A DNA stretch of 64,000 nt from Limiplasma sp031549415 (GCA_031549415.1 JAVBPU010000029.1:1-64000), one strand, 5' to 3'; positions 8,050 to 16,579 are shown, counted from the stretch's first letter. The notes: generated by a model not told the origin, from the letters alone. Translations and numbers: made by a program.

Positions 8050-8770
8050 GGTGGTTTTTGAGGACAATCACCTGCTGGTGGTGGAAAAGCCCCCCAACCT
8101 GCTCACCCAGGGGGACGCCACCGGGGATGATTGTCTGCTGGAACGCATGAAGCGCTACATTGGCGAAAAATACCAAAAGCCGGGAGCTGTTTACCTGGGC
8201 CTGGTCCACCGGATGGACCGGCCCGTAGGCGGGCTGGTGGCTCTGGCCCGCACCAGCAAGGCGGCCTCCCGATTAAGTGAGCAGCTGCGCAGCCATGCCA
8301 TGGAGCGGGAATATCTGGCCGTGGTCCATGGGGCGGATGTGCCGGACAGCGGCGTCCTGCGGGATGCCCTGCGCAAAACCGAAAACGGCAACGTACAGGT
8401 GGCGGCGGAGGGCGAACCTGGCGCCCAGCAAGCGGCGCTGCGCTACGCCACACTGGACCGGGATGTGGCCGCAGACACCGCCCTGCTGCACATCCGGCTG
8501 GAAACCGGACGCAAGCACCAAATCCGGGTGCAGCTCAGCCACAGCGGCCACCCCATTGTGCAGGACATGCGCTATGGCCACGATGCCGCCGGGGAGCCCA
8601 TCGCCCTGTGGGGCTCGGTGCTACGGCTCACCCATCCCACCCGGGGAATTCCCATGACCTTTCTCAGCCGCCCCCAGGGCAAAGCCTTTGAGGCCTTCGC
8701 CCCGGCGGTGGACCAGTTCCTGGCCCCGATTTCCCAGGAAACGTCAACCATGCAAGGAGTGAACCCATGA
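8042..8770 (+). CDS. RluA family pseudouridine synthase
   Basis: Converts uridine to pseudouridine in rRNA or tRNA. 242 residues, single catalytic domain without an S4 domain. The catalytic Asp lies in HRMDRPVGG, the family HRLDxxTSG motif with Pro-Val for Thr-Ser, followed by ALARTSKAA. RKHQIRVQLSHSGHPIVQD is the usual C-terminal motif. The ATG lies within the end of the methyltransferase gene with no clear RBS, implying translational coupling, and the end overlaps tgt by 4 bp (ATGA). Target site not determined. Confidence 0.88.
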   Translation: MCKVVFEDNHLLVVEKPPNLLTQGDATGDDCLLERMKRYIGEKYQKPGAVYLGLVHRMDRPVGGLVALARTSKAASRLSEQLRSHAMEREYLAVVHGADVPDSGVLRDALRKTENGNVQVAAEGEPGAQQAALRYATLDRDVAADTALLHIRLETGRKHQIRVQLSHSGHPIVQDMRYGHDAAGEPIALWGSVLRLTHPTRGIPMTFLSRPQGKAFEAFAPAVDQFLAPISQETSTMQGVNP

Positions 8771-9912
8771 CCCAGCCTGTCATCCGCTCTCCAAAATTTC
8801 ATTTCGAGCTCCAAAAGACCTGCAAGCAGACCGGGGCACGCCTGGGCGTTTTGCATACCCCCCATGGGGACATCCATACCCCCGCTTACATGCCCGTGGG
8901 CACCGTGGCCACCGTCAAGGCCATGACCCCCCGGGAGATGGTGGAAATCGGTACGGAAATCGTGCTCAGCAACACCTACCACCTGCACCTGCGCCCCGGC
9001 GAGGACCTGATTGCCCAGGCGGGCGGCCTGCACAAATTCATGGCCTGGGACAGGCCCATCCTGACGGATAGCGGCGGCTTCCAGGTGTTTTCCCTGGCGG
9101 GCATCCGCAAAGTCAAGGAGGAAGGGGTCACCTTCCAAAGCCACCTGGATGGCAGCAAGCGCTTCATTTCCCCTGAGGTGAGCATGGACATCCAGCACGC
9201 CCTGGGCTCGGACATCATGATGGCCTTTGACGTGTGCACCGCCTACCCCTGCGACCATGACACCGCCCGGGACGCCATGGAACGCACCCACCGCTGGACG
9301 GCCCGCTGCCAAAAGCACCACCGGGATGATACCCAGGTGCTGTTCGGCATTGTGCAGGGGGCTTTTTTTAAGGACCTGCGCATCGAAAGCGCCAAAGCGC
9401 TCAGCGACATGGACTTCTTTGGCTACGGCATCGGCGGGCTCAGCGTGGGCGAGCCCAAGCCCATCATGTACGACATGCTGGAAGGCCTGATGCCCCATAT
9501 GCCTACGGAAAAGCCCCGCTACCTGATGGGGGTGGGTTCGCCGGATTGCCTGATCGAAGGCACTTTGCGCGGTGTGGACATGTTTGACTGCGTGCTGGCC
9601 ACCCGCATCGCCCGCAACGGCACCTGCTTTACTAGCAAGGGGCGGTTGGTGATCAAAAATGCCCAATATGCCCGGGATTTCGGGCCACTGGACGAAGGCT
9701 GCGACTGCTATGCCTGCCAGAATTTTTCCCGGGCCTACATCCGGCATCTGTTCAAGGCCCAGGAGATCACCGGGGCTCGGCTCACTAGCATCCACAACCT
9801 GCGGTTCTTGCTGCGGCTGATGGAGAACGTGCGGCAGGCCATCCAGGAGGATCGGTTGGAGGACTTCCGAAAAGAATTCTATCGAAACTACGACATGAGC
9901 CGAAACTTTTAG
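8767..9912 (+). CDS. tgt: tRNA-guanine transglycosylase
   Basis: Exchanges guanine-34 for preQ1 in tRNAs for Asp, Asn, His and Tyr during queuosine synthesis. 381 residues. Visible are TDSGGFQVFSL with the substrate-binding Asp, the GGLSVGEP turn, the nucleophile Asp in DCVLATR, and zinc ligands in CDCYAC with a downstream His. RBS AAGGAG at 7 bp. It is the last of four coupled genes starting with ileS. No queC/D/E/F genes are in this window. Confidence 0.95.
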   Translation: MTQPVIRSPKFHFELQKTCKQTGARLGVLHTPHGDIHTPAYMPVGTVATVKAMTPREMVEIGTEIVLSNTYHLHLRPGEDLIAQAGGLHKFMAWDRPILTDSGGFQVFSLAGIRKVKEEGVTFQSHLDGSKRFISPEVSMDIQHALGSDIMMAFDVCTAYPCDHDTARDAMERTHRWTARCQKHHRDDTQVLFGIVQGAFFKDLRIESAKALSDMDFFGYGIGGLSVGEPKPIMYDMLEGLMPHMPTEKPRYLMGVGSPDCLIEGTLRGVDMFDCVLATRIARNGTCFTSKGRLVIKNAQYARDFGPLDEGCDCYACQNFSRAYIRHLFKAQEITGARLTSIHNLRFLLRLMENVRQAIQEDRLEDFRKEFYRNYDMSRNF

Positions 9913-9920
9913 GAGGAACC

Positions 9921-10313
9921 ATGAACACTGTTCAGGTGGCGGCAGCCGTGGTGAGGGATGCGGAAGGCCGCCTGCTTCTCTGCCAGCGCAAAGGGGAACT
10001 GCAGGGCCTTTGGGAGTTCCCTGGCGGCAAAAGGGAAGCGGGAGAAAGCTTTGTCCAGTGCATCCAGCGGGAATTGATGGAAGAGCTGGCCCTGCCCGTC
10101 ACGGTGGAAAAGGAGCTTTGCCGCATGCCCTATGGAAAAGAGGACCAGGCGCTTGATTTTTGCTTTCTGCTGGTCCGGGCAGAGAGGGAGGCCCCTTGCG
10201 TGCTCAGCGTGCACCAAGAGGCCCAATGGATTTGGCCCAACCAGTTGCCCCAGTATCCCCTTTGCCCGGCGGACGCTGCCTTTGTGCAGGGATTCGGGCA
10301 TATGCTGAAATGA
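9921..10313 (+). CDS. Nudix hydrolase, MutT-like
   Basis: A 130-residue Nudix pyrophosphatase. The Nudix box GGKREAGES...QRELMEEL lies at about residues 35-57, close to the family GX5EX7REUXEEXGU. The short size and LCQRKGELQGLWEFPGGK entry resemble MutT/CTP pyrophosphohydrolases that clean 8-oxo-dGTP or related nucleotides, but the substrate is inferred. It starts 8 bp after the tgt stop with AGGAGG and is probably cotranscribed with it. Confidence 0.88.
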   Translation: MNTVQVAAAVVRDAEGRLLLCQRKGELQGLWEFPGGKREAGESFVQCIQRELMEELALPVTVEKELCRMPYGKEDQALDFCFLLVRAEREAPCVLSVHQEAQWIWPNQLPQYPLCPADAAFVQGFGHMLK

Positions 10314-10334
10314 GCGCAGGGGGCAAGAAACCAC

Positions 10335-10363
10335 TTGCTAAAGGCTTTGGTGTGTATTATGAT
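10335..10363 (+). promoter_or_regulatory. Promoter of nagB
   Basis: TTGCTA (10335-10340) and TATGAT (10358-10363) are separated by 17 bp, with an untranslated leader of about 50 bases before the nagB RBS. No DasR- or NagR-type palindrome was recognised. Confidence 0.7.
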
Positions 10364-10421
10364 AGATGTGCGATTTCCTTCATCTTTTATATCAAATGTA
10401 TCATCATAAGGAGGACTCTTC

Positions 10422-11147
10422 ATGCAAATCCATGTCTTTGAAAGCGCGTCCCAGGCAGCACAGGCGGCGGCCACCCTAATCGCGGCGCAGGTGCTGCGCA
10501 AACCGGATTCGGTATTGGGCCTGCCCACAGGTTCCACCCCCATCCTGACCTACAAGGAACTAAGCCGGCTGAACAAGGCGGGCGTGGTGGACTTTTCAAA
10601 AGTCACCTCCTTCAACCTGGACGAATACTGCCACCTCCCCCAGGAGCATCCCTGCAGCTATCACCGCTTTATGCGGGAGGAGCTTTTTGACCATATCAAC
10701 ATTTCCCTGGCCAACACCCACCTGCCCGATGGCAATGCCAAGGACTTTGCTGTGGAAGGCGCCCGCTACGATGAGGCCATCCGCGCGGCGGGCGGCCTGG
10801 ACCTTCAACTGCTGGGCATTGGCCGCAACGGCCACATCGGCTTTAACGAGCCGGTGGAGACTTTGGTGTATGGCACCCATGTGGTGGACCTGACCCAGGA
10901 CACCATTGAGGCCAACCGCCGCTTCTTTGACAGCGAAGCGGACGTGCCCCGGCAAGCCATCACCGTGGGCGTGGGCGGCATCATGAGCGCCCGGTGCATC
11001 GTGCTGGTGGCCACCGGCGCGGACAAGGCCGAGGCCATTCATTTAAGCGTCAGGGGGGACGTGGACCCCAAAACCCCCGCCAGCATCCTGCGTACCCATC
11101 GGAACGTGGTGTTTTTGTTGGATCACGCAGCTGCGGCGAAGCTGTAG
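10422..11147 (+). CDS. nagB: Glucosamine-6-phosphate deaminase
   Basis: Converts glucosamine 6-phosphate to fructose 6-phosphate and ammonia, feeding amino sugars to glycolysis. 241 residues, the compact Gram-positive form. Motifs: LPTGSTP for phosphate binding, FNLDEY with the catalytic Asp, and GIGRNGHIGFNEP, with a C-terminal GADKAEAI. RBS AAGGAGG at 7 bp. It is monocistronic, with a promoter upstream and a strong terminator after the stop; no nagA or transporter is next to it. Confidence 0.95.
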   Translation: MQIHVFESASQAAQAAATLIAAQVLRKPDSVLGLPTGSTPILTYKELSRLNKAGVVDFSKVTSFNLDEYCHLPQEHPCSYHRFMREELFDHINISLANTHLPDGNAKDFAVEGARYDEAIRAAGGLDLQLLGIGRNGHIGFNEPVETLVYGTHVVDLTQDTIEANRRFFDSEADVPRQAITVGVGGIMSARCIVLVATGADKAEAIHLSVRGDVDPKTPASILRTHRNVVFLLDHAAAAKL

Positions 11148-11167
11148 GATTGCCATAGGAAATCCAT

Positions 11168-11201
11168 GGGCCTTCCCCGCAAACAGGAAGGCCCGTTTTT
11201 T
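11168..11201 (+). terminator. Intrinsic terminator after nagB
   Basis: Perfect 9-bp stem GGGCCTTCC (11168-11176) and GGAAGGCCC (11186-11194), followed by G and six T residues. Confidence 0.92.
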
Positions 11202-11217
11202 GTGCTCCAAAGAGAGC

Positions 11218-11508
11218 TCAGCCACCCACGCAACAGGGAAAGTTTATGGCAATGCGGTACATAGCAAAAGCAGTGAGACCCAAAAGGGCGGGAATGCTAA
11301 ACCAATACCATTTCCGTATCGGCTCCAGGGAAATCATCATAAGGCCAAGGGTGAGCGCCAGGAACCCTGGAATCATGGACAAGGCCAGGTGTTCCTCCAT
11401 GTGCCTGGCGGCTAGCCGAGGCCCCACCACGTAGCACAGCAAGATACATCCGCCACAGACGGCCAGGGTGACCGCCAGGGCAAACCAAAGCAACCTGTAT
11501 TTTCGCAT
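11218..11508 (-). CDS. Small three-helix membrane protein, unknown
   Basis: 96-residue hydrophobic protein with three predicted membrane helices, starting at about residues 5, 40 and 68. A basic MRKYR opens it. The start is ATG at 11508 with AAGGAG 6 bp upstream. No recognised domain. It lies convergent to nagB and downstream of the rpsI terminator, so it needs its own promoter, which I could not place. Reality is supported by the good RBS and coherent hydrophobicity; the function is unknown. Confidence 0.6.
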   Translation of the reverse strand: MRKYRLLWFALAVTLAVCGGCILLCYVVGPRLAARHMEEHLALSMIPGFLALTLGLMMISLEPIRKWYWFSIPALLGLTAFAMYRIAINFPCCVGG

Positions 11509-11590
11509 GTTGTGCTCCTTTTGCATGGGAATGAGCAGAAAACGAGAGGCTTCTGTACCATAACGGCCCGGACCAGGGTTTTCTTGCAAC

Positions 11591-11624
11591 AAAAATCCCT
11601 TTGCGCTATAAAACACAAAGGGAT
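11591..11624 (-). terminator. Intrinsic terminator of the rplM-rpsI operon
   Basis: On the minus strand ATCCCTTTG (11624-11616) and CAAAGGGAT (11603-11595) form a 9-bp stem followed directly by a T run (11595-11591). It ends the ribosomal protein operon and lies just upstream of the small membrane protein gene. Confidence 0.88.
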
Positions 11625-11656
11625 ACACCATTTGGGGAAATAACCCAGACGCCGGA

Positions 11657-12049
11657 TTAGCGCTTGGAGAACTGCGGCGCGCGGCGGGCAGCCTTGAGGC
11701 CGTACTTTTTGCGCTCCTTCATGCGGGGGTCCCTGGTGAGGAATCCAGCGCGCTTCAGGGCTTCCCTCAGATCGGGGTTGGCCTTGGTCAGGGCGCGGCT
11801 GATGCCGTGACGGATGGCGCCCGCCTGTCCAGACAGGCCGCCGCCCACAACGTTCACCAGAATGTCCATGTCTCCGGCAGCCTTGGTCAGTTCCAGGGGC
11901 TGGCGGACGGTCATCTTGAGGGTCTCCAGACCAAAATAGTTGTCGATATCACGCTTGTTGATCAAAATCTTTCCGTCGCCAGCGACCAAACGGACGCGAG
12001 CAATGGCCTTCTTGCGGCGGCCTACGGCATTGTACTCTACTTTCGCCAT
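11657..12049 (-). CDS. rpsI: 30S ribosomal protein S9
   Basis: S9 of the small ribosomal subunit head, 130 residues. Recognised by VGRRKKAIARVRL near the N-terminus and the basic C-terminal DPRMKERKKYGLKAARRAPQFSKR, whose final Lys-Arg reaches the P-site tRNA. Second gene of the rplM-rpsI pair, 24 bp after rplM, ending at the terminator at 11591-11624. Confidence 0.97.
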   Translation of the reverse strand: MAKVEYNAVGRRKKAIARVRLVAGDGKILINKRDIDNYFGLETLKMTVRQPLELTKAAGDMDILVNVVGGGLSGQAGAIRHGISRALTKANPDLREALKRAGFLTRDPRMKERKKYGLKAARRAPQFSKR

Positions 12050-12073
12050 GGTTGTAATCGCTCCTCTCGTCCT

Positions 12074-12505
12074 TTATTTCAGTTCCAGCTTTTCGGGTTG
12101 CTGGGCAGCGTGGTCATGCTCAGCGCCCCTGTACACCTTCAGCTTTTTCGCCATTTGGCGGCCAAGGGGCCCCTTGGGCAGCATGCCGGTGATGGCGTGC
12201 TTCACGGCGAATTCGGGCTTGTCAGCCATCAAGCGGCGGTAGACCGTCTCCTTGAGGCCGCCGGGATACCCCGTGTGATGGTAATACACTTTTTGATCCA
12301 GCTTGTTGCCGGTCAAAATCACCTTATCCGCGTTGAGGATGATCACATAATCACCCGTGTCCACATGAGGGGTAAAAATGGGCTTGTTCTTGCCACGCAA
12401 AATGCTGGCGACCTGGCTGGCCAAGCGGCCCAGTACCATGCCCTCCGCATCCACAACGTACCATTTGCGCTGTACGTCTTCGGCTTTCGCCATGTAGGTA
12501 TTCAA
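12074..12505 (-). CDS. rplM: 50S ribosomal protein L13
   Basis: L13, an early assembly protein of the large subunit, 143 residues. Typical features are NTYMAKAEDVQRKWYVVDAEG at the start and MLPKGPLGRQMAKKLKVYRG near the end. I choose TTG at 12505: the in-frame ATG at 12523 is immediately followed by AAGGAGG (12520-12514), which is the ribosome binding site itself and stands 8 bp before the TTG. The resulting length equals that of other L13 proteins. Transcribed with rpsI from the promoter at 12624-12653. Confidence 0.96.
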   Translation of the reverse strand: MNTYMAKAEDVQRKWYVVDAEGMVLGRLASQVASILRGKNKPIFTPHVDTGDYVIILNADKVILTGNKLDQKVYYHHTGYPGGLKETVYRRLMADKPEFAVKHAITGMLPKGPLGRQMAKKLKVYRGAEHDHAAQQPEKLELK

Positions 12506-12623
12506 CTTGATGTCCTCCTTCAAGGGATCATGATCTGTTTCGTTCGCAGCGCTTGATGGTCAGCAAACGCCCGCTTGTTCAATAGCATTCCGGGGCTAGC
12601 GGAGTCTATTGATGCCAAACGAT

Positions 12624-12653
12624 ATCATACCAAATTCCGGCACGGCTTGTCAA
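12624..12653 (-). promoter_or_regulatory. Promoter of the rplM-rpsI operon
   Basis: On the minus strand a consensus TTGACA (12653-12648), 18 bp spacer and TATGAT (12629-12624) with an extended -10 TGG. The leader to the start codon is about 110 bases; no established ribosomal-protein leader motif was recognised in it. Confidence 0.82.
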
Positions 12654-12792
12654 GGAAAAATCCATAAAACGATGTGTAAAGTGGCGAAGGTGATGTTTTC
12701 TCCAAAAAGCAGGAAAAAAACATGCTTGGCGCGAAAGCTATTCTCATCGTCCGCTTCCCAGGAAAACCAAGGCAAATCAAAGGTTGTGCTGT

Positions 12793-13653
12793 ATGAAAGT
12801 GTCCCTTCTAGCGGAAAAAACCGCTGCCCTCCTGCCCCATCTCCGCTGCCCCCTTTGCGGGCAGTCCTTTATGCTGCAACAGGAGCAAAGCCTGGTCTGC
12901 GCAAACCGCCATTGTTTTGATCTCAGCGCCAAGGGTTATGTGAACCTGGCCCCTTCCCATGACCAAGAGGCTGAAAAGTATGACAAATTGCTATTTGAAA
13001 GCCGCCGCCTGGTTTTTGAAAAAGGCTTTTATACATCTCTGACCGACCTTCTGCCCGGCTGTATCCACCCGTTTTTCCCAGAAACCCCGCCCCAGCGGCT
13101 GCTGGACGCGGGCTGCGGCGAGGGCCATTTCCTACGAGCCCTTCTTCCCTTTTTTCCAGAGGCCACCTGGCTTGGGCTGGATTTAAGCCGCGACGCTATC
13201 ACCATTGCCGCCCGGGAAAACCGCGACGCCCATTGGCTGGTGGGCAACCTCAGCCACCTGCCCCTTGGAGACCGCAGCGTCCAAGTGCTTCTCAATATCC
13301 TGACCCCTGCCGACTACACGGAGTTCGCCCGGGTGCTGGCTCCGGAAGGGGTTCTCATCAAGGTCGTCCCCGGCAATGCATACCTGCGGGAAATCCGCGC
13401 CAGCCTCTTTTCCAGCCAGCCCTCCGAAGCGTATAGCAACCAGCGGGTCTTGGACCATTTGGCAGCCCACGCCCGCATTGTAAAGCACTATACTCTCCAA
13501 AAAACCTTTCCCGTCACCCCGGAGGAAGCCTCTGCCTTCGCCCGCATGACGCCAATGACCTTTGGACTGTCTGCGGAACAGCTGCAAGCCATTGCGCTAC
13601 GCGAGATCACCATTCACCTGGAAGTGCTGGTGTGCAAAATAAATGCCGCGTAA
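12793..13653 (+). CDS. rlmA: 23S rRNA (guanine-N1)-methyltransferase RlmA-like
   Basis: SAM-dependent methyltransferase acting on G745 or G748 of 23S rRNA. 286 residues. The N-terminal zinc finger CPLC...C...H with FDLSAKGYVNL is diagnostic of the RlmA family; the SAM motif is LLDAGCGEGHFL at about 100-111. ATG at 12793 has AAAGG about 10 bp upstream; the TTG at 12784 is too close to it. I cannot tell RlmAI from RlmAII; the latter is linked to tylosin resistance. Divergent from rplM. Confidence 0.9.
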   Translation: MKVSLLAEKTAALLPHLRCPLCGQSFMLQQEQSLVCANRHCFDLSAKGYVNLAPSHDQEAEKYDKLLFESRRLVFEKGFYTSLTDLLPGCIHPFFPETPPQRLLDAGCGEGHFLRALLPFFPEATWLGLDLSRDAITIAARENRDAHWLVGNLSHLPLGDRSVQVLLNILTPADYTEFARVLAPEGVLIKVVPGNAYLREIRASLFSSQPSEAYSNQRVLDHLAAHARIVKHYTLQKTFPVTPEEASAFARMTPMTFGLSAEQLQAIALREITIHLEVLVCKINAA

Positions 13654-13689
13654 AATGGGAACGCCTCTTTGGCTCTTTCTATAAGCCAA

Positions 13690-13761
13690 CGGGCCGCCCG
13701 AAGGCGGCCCGAACTGAATTCAGGGCGAAGCCCTGATGGGGTGCAGGGGTGAAACCCCTGC
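13690..13761. repeat. Three-hairpin intergenic element
   Basis: Hairpins CGGGCCGCC/GGCGGCCCG (13690-13711), CAGGG/CCCTG (13721-13735) and GCAGGGG/CCCCTGC (13743-13761). Bases 13721-13761 are an exact inverted copy of 40026-40066. It sits between convergent rlmA and divIVA, so the first stem could also act in termination, although no T run follows. Confidence 0.82.
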
Positions 13762-13774
13762 ATACGTTCCCCTC

Positions 13775-14362
13775 TTATTTCTTCACACTCTTCTTGGCGG
13801 GCTCCATCACGGATTCCCCCAGCTCCTCCGGCTCGTCTCCGTCCTCGAAAACGATTTTTTCCGCATCCAGCAAGGATTTCTGCTCGTTGAGCAGGCTCAA
13901 AAAGCGCTTTTTATAATCCACCGCAGCAGAGCGCAGGCTCTTCAGCTCTTTTTCCAGGGTCAGCTTTTCTTCCTGGGCATCATCCACCACGGTGCTGGCC
14001 TTGTCCTGCGCCTCCGCAATGATGGTCTCCGCCTTCCTCTTGGCGGTCTCGATCGCCTCGTCACTGATGCGCTGGGCGCTGAGCAAAATGGTTTCCAGCG
14101 TTTCACTGGTTTTTTGAACAGGGGCCGCGGCCGTGGCCTCCGTCCTCACCACCGCCTGTGGAATGGGCTTCACAGAATCCTGCTCGTTCGCCAGGGCGGC
14201 TTTGGTTTGCTTCAGCTCCGCCTCCAGCGCGTCAATGCGGTCCTGCATGGCAATCATCTCATCGCAGATCTGGTCCAGATAGGAATCCACATCATAGGGG
14301 TCATACCCCGCGCCTTTGAAGGCAAACTCTTTTTGTTCAATGTCAGAAACAGTAATGCCCAT
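13775..14362 (-). CDS. divIVA: Cell division protein DivIVA
   Basis: Coiled-coil protein that binds curved membrane at poles and septa. 195 residues. The N-terminal lipid-binding domain includes DIEQKEFAFKGAGYDPYDVDSYLDQI; from about residue 40 it is heptad-rich coiled coil. ATG at 14362 has AAAGGAG at 8 bp, so the longer frame upstream is ignored. Last gene of the ylm cluster, 38 bp after ylmH, with the intergenic repeat directly downstream. Confidence 0.92.
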   Translation of the reverse strand: MGITVSDIEQKEFAFKGAGYDPYDVDSYLDQICDEMIAMQDRIDALEAELKQTKAALANEQDSVKPIPQAVVRTEATAAAPVQKTSETLETILLSAQRISDEAIETAKRKAETIIAEAQDKASTVVDDAQEEKLTLEKELKSLRSAAVDYKKRFLSLLNEQKSLLDAEKIVFEDGDEPEELGESVMEPAKKSVKK

Positions 14363-14400
14363 TGTTTTCGCTCCTTTCGCTCTTAAAGAGTGTAGATGGT

Positions 14401-15153
14401 TCATCGCATTCCATATTTCGTCAGGACCACCGGCAACCGGTCTTTGCGGGTGGGCTGGCCCACCTGGGTGACCTCCATGCGGCCCATGCCGCGCACCGAA
14501 ATCATGTCCCCCTCCTCCACACGTACATCCGTGCGAAGGGTGGGCAGGTGCCGGAGCTTGACACGGCCCGCCTCAATCAGCGCCGCCGCTTTGGCGCGGG
14601 ATACGCTCAGCCCGCTGGCCACCACGGCATCCAGCCGCAGAGAAGGCACCGTGTCCCGCAGGACAACACCGTTGGGTTCCGTTGCCATGGGCGTGCTTTC
14701 CGCCTTCATGATCTGCAAATGGACCTTCCCGGCCTGGTGCAGTTGGGCCATCACATGCGGCACAATGGCTGCTGTGGCGAACAAGTACGCCCGATCCTCC
14801 TCCAGCAGGATATCGCCCAGGGTGTGCCGTTGAATTCCCAGTGCCAGCACGCTGCCCAGCACATCCCGGTGGGTGGGCGCGCTCTGATGGGGCCAGCGCA
14901 GCTCCAGAATCTCCAGGGGAAAATCGCCTTCCTCCACGGCCTCCAGCGAAAAACAGGCCATTTGCCGCTCGGCGTCCTCATAGCCGCCAAACAGCCGTAC
15001 CAGCACGCCTTCTTTCTTTGCCGCCCACTGGGCCTCGGCCGCTTCCGGCACGCTCAAAAAGGGCGTAAAGCATGGCGCCTGGCGACTCTCTGCCCGCAGT
15101 GCCAGCTCCCGCAAGCGCTGTTTTGAAAACAGCGGCTCCTGCACGGGGCTCAT
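14401..15153 (-). CDS. ylmH: S4-domain RNA-binding protein YlmH
   Basis: 250-residue RNA-binding protein conserved next to divIVA in Gram-positive bacteria. The C-terminal S4 domain is clear (LRLDAVVASGLSVSRAKAAALIEAGRVKLR, then RVEEGDMISVRGMGR), preceded by an N-terminal alpha/beta domain typical of YlmH. Homologues have been linked to rescue of stalled nascent chains and to division. ATG directly abuts the ylmG stop, so translation is coupled. Confidence 0.92.
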   Translation of the reverse strand: MSPVQEPLFSKQRLRELALRAESRQAPCFTPFLSVPEAAEAQWAAKKEGVLVRLFGGYEDAERQMACFSLEAVEEGDFPLEILELRWPHQSAPTHRDVLGSVLALGIQRHTLGDILLEEDRAYLFATAAIVPHVMAQLHQAGKVHLQIMKAESTPMATEPNGVVLRDTVPSLRLDAVVASGLSVSRAKAAALIEAGRVKLRHLPTLRTDVRVEEGDMISVRGMGRMEVTQVGQPTRKDRLPVVLTKYGMR

Positions 15154-15444
15154 TTACACCAGAATTCTTTGCAGCAATCCCAGCAGCCACTGGGCCACTA
15201 CAATGATCACGATCAGCGCCGCAGGCGCAAAGTCAATACCAGTCTTGGCAATCTTAGGAAAAATCCGGGACAACAACCCACGGACCGGGGTCAGCGCCAT
15301 TTCCATGTACTTGCCTACCAAGAGCGTGTACTTGTTCCTGGGAATGATTAGCAACATCAGCACATATACAAATACCAGCCACCCCGCGATGTTTAACGCG
15401 AAGCTCACAATGCCAAAGATCAGGTTGATGATCCAAACCAACAT
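15154..15444 (-). CDS. ylmG: YggT family membrane protein YlmG
   Basis: 96-residue membrane protein with two hydrophobic segments at about 5-35 and 72-93 and the family signature NPVRGLLSR-like LTPVRGLLSRIFP between them. YlmG proteins accompany SepF and DivIVA and influence septum or nucleoid distribution in several lineages. Lies between sepF and ylmH in the usual gene order. Confidence 0.9.
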   Translation of the reverse strand: MLVWIINLIFGIVSFALNIAGWLVFVYVLMLLIIPRNKYTLLVGKYMEMALTPVRGLLSRIFPKIAKTGIDFAPAALIVIIVVAQWLLGLLQRILV

Positions 15445-15493
15445 GGCGTTCCCCTCCTACACTTTCTGTTCTCTTTTGCCGTTTTGCGACTGT

Positions 15494-16543
15494 TTACTGA
15501 AACCCTTTTTTGGGAAACCGCCCTGTGTTCCCGGCCTGGAACCCGGAGGCACCCGGATAGCTACCGCTGCCCTCTCCCGCCATCACATCGCCAAAGCTGC
15601 GGCCCATCCTCTGCGGAGAATTCCCGGTGTCATAGCCCTGGGTCTGGCCAAAGCGGGGCCTGGGTGGTTCCCCTGTCTGGCCGGCGGCGGAAAACCCCTG
15701 GCCCGCGTATCCGCCTGTGCTTTGACGGCCCAGGCCATATCCGCCCTCATAGCTTTGGCGAACAAAGCTTGAGGTTTCCGGCGTTGTGACCGCCCTCCGC
15801 AGGGCCGGGTCCACCACCAGGTACACCGTGGGAGACGAAATCAGATAAATGCCCCTTGCGGAAATGCGGTTGATTTGGCAACCCAACGTGTAGGCCGCGC
15901 CGCTGAGCATGTCCACGCAACGCTGCCGTTCCGTATCGCTGGCGATGAACTCCATGTCCAAAAACACCGAGGCATTGGTCTTGATATATTGAATAATGGT
16001 CGTGCACTCATTGCGGCTGCGAAGCAGCAACACGTATTCCGTATGGGCGTAGATGTTTCCGTCAGGAGCTTTTTGCATGCCCGGAAAAGGCACCACGTTG
16101 CTTGTCTGTTGCGGGTTTGGCGGGTACCCCATGGGGGCTGGCTGAAAGCCGCCCTGGGGGGGCTGCCCGTAGGAATTTTGCCAACCCTGCTGAGGCCCCT
16201 GGTAGTTCTGCTGCATGGGCCGCTGCGCATACCCCCGCTGGTCTTGCCGCGCCAGACGCTGCTGTTCCGCTTCCATGGCGGCCTGCTTTTCCTGCAAGTC
16301 CCGCTGGCTTTGATAGGGAACCCTTCCACCGCCGTAATCCTTCGGCGCAGGAGGGGCGAACCGGCCGGTCTGGTCCATTTCTTGAGGTCTTTCGCTATCC
16401 TCCTGGTCCCCTCTTCCCATCTGGCCATAGGTATGCTCCGCCTCGCTTGATCCGTAATAGCCGCCGGTTGCGCCGGCTTCCCCACGGACAAAGCGGTCTT
16501 TTTTATCTGTGATCCAACCGCCCACCTTCTGGAACACACTCAA
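15494..16543 (-). CDS. sepF: Cell division protein SepF, long form
   Basis: Membrane anchor for FtsZ. The C-terminal SepF core is clear: an NVVPFPG lead-in, then YVLLLRSRNECTTIIQYIKT and LGCQINRISARGIYLISSPTVYLV. Initiation is at TTG (16543), with AGGAGG 9 bp upstream, giving SVFQKVGGWI as an amphipathic membrane-targeting start. The protein is 349 residues, roughly twice the usual SepF, because of a Gly/Gln/Pro-rich linker before the core and a Gly/Ser/Gln-rich tail after it. Both additions look disordered. Confidence 0.9.
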   Translation of the reverse strand: MSVFQKVGGWITDKKDRFVRGEAGATGGYYGSSEAEHTYGQMGRGDQEDSERPQEMDQTGRFAPPAPKDYGGGRVPYQSQRDLQEKQAAMEAEQQRLARQDQRGYAQRPMQQNYQGPQQGWQNSYGQPPQGGFQPAPMGYPPNPQQTSNVVPFPGMQKAPDGNIYAHTEYVLLLRSRNECTTIIQYIKTNASVFLDMEFIASDTERQRCVDMLSGAAYTLGCQINRISARGIYLISSPTVYLVVDPALRRAVTTPETSSFVRQSYEGGYGLGRQSTGGYAGQGFSAAGQTGEPPRPRFGQTQGYDTGNSPQRMGRSFGDVMAGEGSGSYPGASGFQAGNTGRFPKKGFQ

Positions 16544-16579
16544 TCGCAGAAACCTCCTACCTGGCATAGAAACGGCCCC

